64,000 nucleotides of DNA, from positions 133,312,972-133,376,971 of the forward strand of contig NC_060248.1 of the NCBI RefSeq assembly GCF_921293095.1, in the 5' to 3' direction. This document shows positions 55,770-64,000 of the stretch, piece by piece. Numbering within the stretch: position 1 is the stretch's first letter; the number at the start of each line of letters is the position of its first letter. Origin of the DNA: Ischnura elegans. Taxonomy: Eukaryota; Arthropoda; Insecta; Odonata; Coenagrionidae. The notes below the pieces were generated by a model. It did no database searches. It worked only from the letters and a program-made list of their open reading frames with translations, and was not told the DNA's origin. Made by a program: the position numbers and the translations under genes.

Positions 55770-56321
55770 TGGCTTCAATTTAGTAGCGATAATATGCACG
55801 AATTTCCAACACAATCTACCAGCTTGTGACTCAAAAACCCCGAAGCCACTTCCTATTCTGCAGAAAGAATCAGTCAATCGCACTCCTATCAATATAATAA
55901 ACACAACGTCTTCTGGTGTTATAAGTTACTTTTGTAATGAAATCCTTCCTAAATTAGCATTAAAATGTGAATGTTTTCCAAACAGAGTCTTTAATACATT
56001 TTGGGAGCTTTTCTCACGATATATCTGAAACCTACTATAAAGGCGAGCTCATAGTCATTGCGATCGTTGTCACTTAAAAATTCCGTATCTGAAATCCTAG
56101 ATAAGCTTCACCTGCACTCTCACTATCACTGGAATCCATGGTTAAAATATCATCCCAATCCAATTTCTATTTGGTTTTAACTGGGGAAAGAGCAACATAT
56201 GAGAGAACTGCACATTCTTTGGGCAACTTAGGTTTGACTTTCCCTCAAACACCCCATTTCCCCTGTGGTGCACATCAGTCCTACTTTATACGAAGGCCTG
56301 ACAACCTTTAAATGGATCCTT
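55770..56321. other. No recognised feature
   Basis: Spacer between elements C and I. The plus frame 55696-56028 starts inside element C and has no domain. Confidence 0.35.
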
Positions 56322-56648
56322 CCCAGACGGCACAGAACCCTCCGTATCTAATTCGTATGTACATAGTACCCATTGACTAAGGGGATACTGTGCCGCTCCG
56401 TCGCTTTTCGTCAATGGATAATTTCCATTCGCGGCCTGTCGACGAAGCGCGTACGCAGCATGTGAATGTCCGCTACTAAGCACGTACGATTGGATACGAA
56501 GCGCTCAGGAACACGGCACTCAGGCTAATCTCAATCGATTAGGTCGAAATTAGGTATATCGTAACTCGCACGATCGAAAAATGTATCGAACGCAACACAA
56601 TCGATAGCTACCGACCGTAGCGAGAACCTTGATACGAATCATTATTAA

Positions 56649-56797
56649 TTGTAAGTTCTCAATAGGTAAATAACACCATATCATGAATTCTAATTACCAT
56701 GAAAGACTCACGACCGACAAAGTTTTTGTCGGTTGTGAGTTTTTCATGGTAATTAGAATTCATGATATAGTATTATTTACCCATTGAGAACTTACAA
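56649..56797. repeat. 149-bp near-perfect hairpin
   Basis: Arms of about 72 bp: TTGTAAGTTCTCAATAGGTA at the left pairs with the reversed right arm (TTGTAAGTTCTCAATGGGTA). The match runs through CATGAATTCTAATTACCATG to a GACCGACAAA / TTTGTCGGTT tip with a loop of a few bases. Only a few mismatches. It could be a tiny palindromic MITE or a structured RNA-forming site. Confidence 0.9.
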
Positions 56798-57376
56798 AAC
56801 TTATTCGGCCACTTAAATAACTGCGAAAAATGAGATTCTCAAGGCTAATTCACGCATCCCCAGCATCCAGCATTCTTAAGTGGCTCGTACTTACTTGGAA
56901 ACCTTGAGATGTTAATAAGAGTAAATTCTTATTAATTTTGACACTAAATAAGACATCACATATCCCACGAGCATTAAAAAGCTTACCCTAAAGCCTGACG
57001 AAATAAAATTTTTAAATAAAAATTGCCGATGAAACAGAATTGCTGACACATCTGCTACTAGTATGATCGAATTCATCAAAATGCAAGCAAAAATTAACGT
57101 ATAGTTCAGTCTCAGCTACTAAAACTTACCCATATCAGGCGCTAAAGTATTTGAAAAATTATTTGGGATGAGTAAAAGTCTCTAGGTCACTGCAGTAAAT
57201 GTATCAACCTATTAAAAATATGAAAGTCCTGCCAAATCACCAGCATAAACACTTGTAAAATAAAACATGGTATCTCTTAGATCACACCTCCGATTTTATA
57301 CTTACTTTGCATGAAGTCACCACCACAAGAAATTTTAAAGAGGCAGGAAAGAAAAAACCCACAGAAATACAATACA

Positions 57377-57860
57377 TATTATGTATTTTCTATTGTCAAC
57401 CACAATGATATTTCCAATTTTCTCTTCTATCCCACATCTAATTTAGCGAAACAATTACTCTTATTCTCTTTCGAAAGAATAGAAAATTATTTAAAAGAGG
57501 ACTGGTCGATACATAAAAACTATCTTCAATACTTTCTCCGCTGAACGTCCACTATCACAGCATCAACTTGCACAAATCAAATCCACATCCACAAATATGT
57601 CACTTCTGCCACAACGTCTGTATTATGTATTTTCTATTGTCAACCACAATAATATTTCCAATTTTCTCTTCTATCCCACATCTAATTTAGCGAAACAATT
57701 ACTCTTATTCTCTTTCGAATAAAAAATTATTTAAAAGAGGACAGGTCGATACATAAAAACTATCTTCAATACTTTCTCCGATGAACGTCCACTATCACAG
57801 CATCAACTTGCACAAATCAAATCCACATCCACAAATATGTCACTTCTGCCACAATGTCTG
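57377..57860. repeat. Tandem duplication, two units of about 242 bp
   Basis: 57377-57620 and 57621-57860 are about 97 per cent identical. They differ by a short gap after TTCTCTTTCGAA and a few substitutions. The boundary word is TATTATGTATTTTC. The right unit overlaps the end of THAP exon 2, so the duplicated piece includes the tail of that exon and its downstream intron. Confidence 0.9.
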
Positions 57861-58629
57861 TCTTCTTGGCGACAGGTAACAGTGAAGCAATGGTACCTTC
57901 CTCCAATCTGGGCACCTTCAATTCAGCAAGAATTTTCTCCTCGTCTTCTCGTCCAAGGCCACAGATTACTTTCTGATATCACAATGGTGCGATGTGAAGC
58001 TCACACACCTAAAATTAATAAATAATAAAATACCATGTAACTTATTAGGTCAAATCATTTCCAATTTTTGGTATTTCTGCATGAGAAATCAAATTACTAG
58101 GCTCGTAAATATAGTAAATATTTGTATGCCTGATATTTTTATTGTTTTACACTATAGCATAAGATAATTTGAAATGATGAAAGCCGACGTGTAATACACC
58201 ATAGGGCAAGCTAAGAAGCAATATTCGATCCTATAAACTTGGCAGCTTATTCCTAGTTTCTCCTTTTAACCACACGTTCACCGAATGAATTAATACAAAA
58301 AAGACAACTAAAATGCAAGAATTTTCAAAAGAATTGCTGCTACAATATTTTCAATCACCATTTTTAGTACTGAATAGTACTATAGTACTGAATAGTTCGG
58401 GATGTTGATGCATCAACATCCCGAAGCCACTTCTAACTTAAACTTACATCCAAATAATTACAGCGAGAAAGAGTACATACCTCACAGCTTCTCGTAGGGG
58501 TGAAATGTTTTCTTCTTATCGCCCAAATGCACTTCTTCTTCAACTCAGGATCTTTTGGAAAGCTAAAACCTTGAACCATGTCCCGGAGTTTCCATTACGT
58601 CATCCCGACAATAAACACACGAAAGGCAT
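57810..58629 (-). pseudogene. THAP zinc-finger gene remnant in element I
   Basis: Exon 1 from ATG at 58629: MPFVCLLSG then a TGA where THAP proteins have the second Cys, then RNGNS. A frame change follows into GFSFPKDPELKKKCIWAIRR then KHFTPTRSCE, ending at a GTATGT donor (58481). Exon 2 (acceptor TTTTAG, from 58008 down): VCELHIAPL, giving the C-x2-H pair, then a TGA, VICGLGREDEEKILAELKVP, RLEEGTIASLLPVAKKTD. The C2CH scaffold, FPKD, W-AIRR and the closing P-L/I pattern fit a THAP domain. The stop at the second Cys and the frame change mean it is broken. THAP domains bind transposon ends in P-like and ISL2EU-type elements. Confidence 0.65.
58396..58425. repeat. Perfect 30-bp palindrome
   Basis: TTCGGGATGTTGATG followed at once by its exact reverse complement, with no loop. 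It lies in the intron of the THAP remnant. It is preceded by a doubled AGTACTGAATAGT word (58368-58395). Confidence 0.9.
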
Positions 58630-59112
58630 TTTTAACAAAAATATCTCACAAACACGTTTCTGAAGCCCAGTGAATGAAATTAAAGAATAAGGGAAACTTC
58701 ACTATTACCAGACACTCTATTTTTCACAAACTTAACCACAAAAATCCCTGAAATGTGGTAAGACGTTACGTAACCGACGCGATCTCCAACGGCTGTGCTA
58801 GCTTGTGAAGACATGTGATCTTTCTAGGAGGATATGGCACGATGGCACCACCCGCGAAAGAAAATAGTCCCAGACCGAATATAGTTTTATCGATGAGATA
58901 CAATTTTATCGATGCATATGAATTTGCCAGTCTCTTGCATCTTTTTTCGTCATTATAGGAAATAAAGAAACAAAACCTTTTTAGTAACTTCCTAAGCGCG
59001 ATTTTTGTATCTTGATGGTCCACCCTCGTATTCAGGTACGAAAACTTCCTGTGCCGTCTGGGTTGCTTTATCCCTTTATCCAAGATATAAATTTGCAAAG
59101 TACAGCGGCTTA

Positions 59113-59607
59113 TTATTTTGACGCCGACAGTAGGATATAACGCTGTCTTCTTGGCTGGCAGTCGAATGTATGAGGAACAACGTTGCTCTTTATTTTCATA
59201 TTTCCTCCCTTGATTTTAAACATCATGCAATTTTCTATGTCCTTCCGGAACTGAAATGGAACAAGTGCCATAAATAATTCGAGTCCATCGTACCCATCGA
59301 GAAACAAGTATCTCGAAGTTTGTATTCTACGGCGGCCGAATTATAGAAAAATCTCAGGTTCAAGTTATTCAGTCGATGAAATATGGAAATATTATTTATA
59401 TTAAAGTTGTCTTCGCTCACATAGCACACGGTTTTATCATTCCGTTTTATATACTCTTATTTTTCCGTAACGCTCATCCCGACAGACGGCATGCATCGAG
59501 GCTTTTCATTCAATTTCCTCAGTGGGAATGCTGACGAAAACTTTTTCTGGGATGTTATTGCACAGAGGATCAATGCACCACTTGTAGTTTTTCCTTATTT
59601 CAGCCAT
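59113..59607 (-). pseudogene. Second THAP-domain gene remnant
   Basis: From ATG at 59607: MAEIRKNYKWCIDPLCNNIP then EKVFVSIPTEEIE, a stop, then AVCRDERYGKIRVYKTE. In another frame comes CYVSEDNFNI, and after an acceptor-like TTCCATTTCAG (59259) RKDIENCMMFKIKGGNMKIK then SNVVPHTFDCQPRRQRYILL, stopping at 59113. The KYKWC--P-C-N, CxxEDxF, D-ENY-FK-MGG and VPH-F-CQ order is a THAP variant common in insects. The usual zinc-binding His after the third Cys reads Asp/Asn here. The in-frame stop and shift show decay. It lies 50 bp right of element I and is of a different THAP type from the one inside it. Confidence 0.65.
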
Positions 59608-59639
59608 GTTCTCTTTCAAACGCGACTTCGCTCTTCCTG

Positions 59640-60746
59640 ACCTGTAGCTACGACGTTACTGGGCTTGGATCTTGGACTCATTCTGAATTATGACGTCACG
59701 GCGTAATATTAGTGGGGGCGGTATTTTCTAGCCCGCGAAACTTGGGAGACTTTTGGGAGTCATTTTCTAGTGTATAAACTGAATTTTAAGCGGAAAAAGG
59801 TATGTTGCGGTACTAAGTATTTACTGTAGTATATCATCAGCACACTTTCTATAAAAAGTATGCAATTTCCCTTTACACTATATTATTGCAACTTCGGTTG
59901 CAATATCGGCGAATAACATGATGCAATTCCATCCCGAATAGCAGCCCTGATATATTTTTCTAAAACTTATTTTAACTACCTCATCAGTCACATTTGAAAT
60001 TTTCAATAATTTCAGGAGTTGTGTGCCGTTATTTTGTTAAAAAAACTTTTTGAAATATAATATGTTTTAATATTAGTTTAACTATAGTTTAATATTATTT
60101 GTCTAATTACAATCTATATCGCCTAATTTCCACAGTACATTTATGAGAGTGCAATCATTAATTACACAGACAAAAAACCTTGGTTTCTGAACCCGTATGA
60201 TTACTATATCTGAGGTAAAAAGTTAACTGTGCGTCCTTTGTTGAACTTTAGGTATTATAATTTTTATTATTTTATCTAATTTAGAATAAAAATCAGAATA
60301 ATAATTTTATAGTATTAAGAAATAGAAAGACTATCACCTGAATATTATCGTGAATATTTTTGGTACATTTCGCAAGAAAAGTTTAATGTCGATCATAACT
60401 GGCGCTATAATATAAAAGTTTCTTAGTTGGCAAAGCCGAAGCCGTCGTATAAACTTATTAAGTTGGTGAACTTGATTCAGTTGAAGAGCGAAATGTAATA
60501 TGAAAAATATTTACGTGGTTGTTGTGAGAGATCTGCTTGGGTGAATATTGCAGGAAGCCGATTTCGTTTTTCAAAGCTATTATCGTGTTATTTTTTATTG
60601 TTATTGTTGATCACTCACGGAGTTAGCGTGATATGTGTTCATGTGTATATTGCATATCGTGAAATGGCCATTGTAGGAAATTGTGACTATATCATTTGCC
60701 TGTGTAGAAAGCTCCTTGTTGATGTGACGGTGTAAATCATTTCGTC
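59640..60746. promoter_or_regulatory. Upstream region of asunder
   Basis: About 1.1 kb between the THAP remnant and the asunder start codon. It includes a CRE-like TGACGTCACGG at about 59691 and a dispersed-repeat trace at 59890-59970. A 5' untranslated exon could lie around 60420-60746, where stops close all frames before the ATG at 60747. No TATA or initiator can be fixed. Confidence 0.35.
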
Positions 60747-62680
60747 ATGAATATCGATAAACTGTGCCCTTCTAATCATAAAACAATATTTGTATTGGAC
60801 CATTCTCCATATTTTGGCATTTCTTGTGAGTGCCAAATAGAGTTTGATTTCACTAAAGCCCGAGGGCCGGGCTTCATTCCCCTTGCTCCAATCTCGAAAT
60901 CGTTATGGACATGCAGCGTAGAAGCTGCAGTTGAGTATTGTCGAATAGTTTGGGACATTTTCCCGCAGGGAAAACTTGTAAGTGGTGGCCTATTAAGGAA
61001 AGCTTTGTAATTTGTGGTAAAATGTATCTCTTTCTTCGGTAAATATAAGCTCCTCTTTTGCTTTTCCAGATTCGTTTTGTAGTGAGTGATTCAGCTGTCC
61101 AAGTTTTAAATACATGGAGTGCTCAGCAGCAAAGTTTGCCATTCGTACGTGATTTCATGTTTTTCTCTTTCCTCCTCATCGAATCCAATGGAAAACTGAC
61201 CGTTTTCGTTTTTGTTGCAGCTTTTAAATGCGTTATCCACCATCGGCGTGCCGAACACTAGACTTTCCAGCAGGGATTGCTCTATATTCTACGGTTTGAA
61301 AAGTGCGATAGAAGCATTGTGTGAATGCTCAGATATTCAGCATGAAAGGAGGACATCGCTAACCGAGAATGCTAGCAAGGTATTTTATTGGATTAGTGGA
61401 TTAATAATAGATTCTTTAAGTGTTGAATAGTCGATAGAAAGATCATAATTTCCTTTTCCTTCAGGTTTTGAATCGTTGTCGAGTTATATGTGTAACCTCA
61501 ACAATTGACAATGCAAGTATCAAGAGCTTTGAAGAATACTTTCAAAATATTCTTATACAGCAAAATAAAATTGCCGCCGGATCAGACCAGTGAGTATAAC
61601 CTGCTGACAGACGCAGCCTGGGCCATTATGCATCAAAATAACGTTTCACTCTAAGATTGAGAATGATTTTATTTTCTATGCTAATATTTATTGGCTTCCC
61701 CTCCAACGCTATACTTATGCTTTTACATGTGTTAATATGCTCATGTACTTACATTTTTACTCACTGGGGAAAAAGTTAGGCTTGATTGTTTATATTTTAA
61801 TTTCAGCCTGATTACTGTACATCACTGCCATTTGGTGATACTCAATGTGTATCCTAATAATGTGGAAACTCAAGTGACTGGACACCCCCCTAAAGATGTG
61901 AGTAGTGCTTCACTTTATAAGCTTAGAAGTGGATTGCTATATAATGGGCGGAATCTATAGTATTTGCTTGTATCTCCAGGGAATAAAAATGTCAACAACC
62001 CCTTATTTATTTATTGAACTATTTATCTGAAGAGTTAACCAGCTTTCTTTTAGCCGTTCATTGAGTCTTCCAACTTATGTTAAGAGGGGTAATGGTAAAG
62101 ACAAATATTGAAATCTAACTACCCAGTTACTTATGTATTTGTAAACAAAACCAAAGTTTTGGGAATGGAACTCCCATCTGCTCGGGGGTATTACCCTGAT
62201 TTGCCCAACTTCCTTTGTTCTTCCTAACCTCAATTTATTTCCAATTCTCAGAAGTGGCTTTGCTTGTTTTTTTTTAATCCCAGCTCCTAACATGTGACAT
62301 AATGAATAGAAAATTTTCTATTGGGCCTTGGAAGTTTCACTCAATACAACCTAATCTTTCAAGTGTTTCTATGGGATGAAAGGAAATTTTTATGAAATAG
62401 AAGGTAAAGCTGTTATTGACCCCACAACTATGATCTTGATTATTTTGTGCATCTTTTCCTTGTATTTAGATGTCAGCAATTCTTACTACAGAAGTGCATT
62501 CTGTGAAGGCTGGTGGTCAGGTGGCTTCGAAGCTGTCTCACCTGATCTTATCGCACTATGACCTTGCATCAACAACGGTCACAGGAATCCCAATGAAGGA
62601 GGAGCAGAATGCAAGCTCTTCTGCCAATTATGATGTGGAGATATTTCACCCATCAGCTGCCCACAACTCTATCATCAAAG
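60747..62680 (+). CDS. asun: Asunder / Integrator complex subunit 13, 5' part
   Basis: INTS13 (Asunder) is a subunit of the nuclear Integrator complex, which cleaves snRNA and other nascent Pol II transcripts. In Drosophila it also affects dynein localisation and spermatogenesis. Six coding exons are visible: 60747-60977, 61070-61144, 61221-61379, 61465-61589, 61807-61897, 62470-62680. All have GT-AG borders and matching phases, giving about 297 residues of a protein usually near 700. Family landmarks: [62 protein letters not shown], then [15 protein letters not shown], and [20 protein letters not shown] with SANYDVE. The first ATG gives a start five residues before SNHKT, close to family N-termini. 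The last donor is at 62681; the rest lies beyond the window. No disruption is seen. Confidence 0.97.
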
Positions 62681-62959
62681 GTACCTATTAATTGTTCTGT
62701 AGCCATTATTCCAACTCATTTAGCCTCTGATGCAATGTTTTATCATTTTGTTTGGGTTTGCTACCATTTTGTACGCCTGAATTGCTCTCATACTTCAATG
62801 ATGATTACTGGTATCATTTTCGGTATCTTTCCCTAATCCCAATTATGAGGACATGGCACAATGAGCAAACCTAATCCGAGTCTTTCACACATATCTATTG
62901 AGAATGGGCCTTATTACTCCAGAAATTTATTGGTAGGGACTGTGAAAATTGTTTAACTT

Positions 62960-63640
62960 ATTTGTGGGAAAGCAGTCTAAAAGTCATAGTGTCAGAGTTG
63001 AATGACCAGTAGTGACAAGACTGCTTCTTGAAGAATGCCCTCTTTGCTTGGGCTATTCTACTGGCTACATATTTCCTTCTTGCTTTTTCCATCATTGGTC
63101 ACTCAGCCAAGGTGATTATCTCCATCACCTTCTCAAGTTAATGTTGGTCTTCCTTGTTAATGTTGGCCTTAGCCGCTTTTCTTATACTGTGAACCAATAT
63201 CTTGCTTTTCTTTACATTTATTTTCAGCGTTATACTAGCCATTGTCTTTTCCAAATTAATTAGGATTATTTTCAGATCTTTCTCTACTATGACTTTCATG
63301 TCATTCATAAATCAGAGAATGCTAATTATTTCACCAGGGATTTTTTCTCCTGACACTTAATCGTTGATTTAATTGATAGCTTTCTCTATGAAAACATTGA
63401 AAATTGTTGGGGACAGATCCCACTCTTGTATCACTCCTCTCCAAATTCTTCTCATCTGGGTCCAGATTTTATCACAGTTCCTTGGTTTTTATCTAATCTG
63501 TGGATAATACTCCTGTCATTATTGAACTCTCAAATTCTTTCAAGATTGCTGGCATTACATTCCAGTCTTCGTAATCAAAAGTCTTCTCCAAGTCCACAAA
63601 TGTGATCAATGTTGGTTTGTTCATGGTTATGTGTGCTTAT
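62960..63640 (-). mobile_element. RTE-like LINE remnant, antisense in asunder intron
   Basis: Minus-strand reading from 63640 down: TFVDLEKTFDYEDWNVMPAI and LKEFE (motif A region, as FVDLEAFDNVDW at 13530). Next come an IPG-ISIL--DMKVIVEKDLKI motif C region and ITLKINVKKSKILVHS, then NDGKSKKE and RIAQAKRAFF corresponding to SDGRSKKEIISRIAQAKRAF. Stops and shifts throughout. It lies in the intron after exon 6, so it is probably spliced out. Confidence 0.75.
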
Positions 63641-64000
63641 CACTACTGCATATATTCAAGGGTTTCCCAAGCAACCTCATGTTTTACTTTATTTGCAAGA
63701 GAACAGTGGAGTACCAATCTCAGGAAACAAATAGATTTTCCTGTCCTACGGCTGCTTTATTACTTGTAAAATTATTTGTAGATGTATTCCTCTTCTTCAA
63801 CTTTGTAGTCTATCGTATGCATGTGAACCTGCCCTTCAACAGCAGCATTAGATTTCCATGGAGTACTGAAGACCATTCTGAGTACCTCCCCTTCCTAAAT
63901 GTACATCCCACTTCAATTCACAATAAGGCATATTCATTCCACCAAAAAATCTTATTCACTTCCTTTCTCTCCCTCGTTTACCTATAATTCACTGATAGAA

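Larger units (their letters stand above)
56322..59062 (-). mobile_element. CCC/GGG-ended TIR element with THAP gene (element I)
   Basis: TIRs CCCAGACGGCACAGAACCCT and reversed CCCAGACGGCACAGGAAGTT, identical for 14 bases. TT lies on both sides (56320-56321, 59063-59064). Near the ends, CGTATC / ATACGA / CGTACG words recur (56340-56640, 59025-59045), a weaker version of the subterminal repeats seen in the other members. Inside are a 149-bp hairpin, a 240-bp tandem duplication, a 30-bp palindrome and a minus-strand THAP gene remnant. Length is 2741 bp. Confidence 0.85.

Overview
The window looks like a repeat-rich arthropod nuclear genome, probably insect. It is AT-rich and has no bacterial operons. 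It holds one split host gene with GT-AG introns and is otherwise mostly transposons: hAT, mariner, RTE-like LINEs, a tRNA-derived SINE, Gypsy and Copia fossils, and several terminal-inverted-repeat (TIR) elements I cannot assign. Some repeats remind me of dragonfly/damselfly sequences, but that is only an impression.

Layout. 1-9.9 kb: three hAT-like non-autonomous elements with near-perfect 8-bp target duplications or similar, a mariner remnant, and two dispersed repeat families. 10-15.4 kb: two RTE-like LINE copies, the better one with a fold-back hairpin at its 5' end, then a hAT transposase C-terminus. 16.2-18 kb: a 1.7-kb TIR element with a broken unassigned transposon gene. 18.7-23.1 kb: two blocks of one degenerate satellite-like repeat in opposite orientation, with a LINE fragment and a GTCCGTGGAC-motif zone between them. 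23.3-28.3 kb: a LINE remnant carrying a MITE, a TA-flanked TIR element, and a 1-kb CCC/GGG-ended element. 29.1-36.5 kb: broken Gypsy pieces in opposite orientations, a 169-bp GC-rich element with perfect 37-bp TIRs, and a 220-bp direct repeat. 37.6-44.5 kb: decayed transposon genes and a SINE. 44.5-51.8 kb: a broken Copia element hit by three later insertions. 52.4-59.1 kb: more CCC/GGG elements, one with a small multi-exon gene and one with a THAP gene, followed by a second THAP remnant. 60.7-64 kb: the first six coding exons of asunder (Integrator subunit 13), running off the right edge, with an antisense LINE remnant in the last visible intron.

The most interesting pattern is a set of five elements (27222-28245, 44848-48034, 50016-50833, 53698-55763, 56322-59062). 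All begin CCC and end GGG, sit between 2-bp A/T target duplications, and have short related TIRs. Most carry their own private short repeat, often palindromic, repeated many times just inside both ends. Two contain tRNA-like Pol III cassettes, one a THAP gene, and two others spliced-looking genes I do not recognise. Single-ended relatives may lie at 36234 and 37606.

The only gene I would call an intact host gene is asunder. Everything else with coding potential is transposon-derived and mostly broken.
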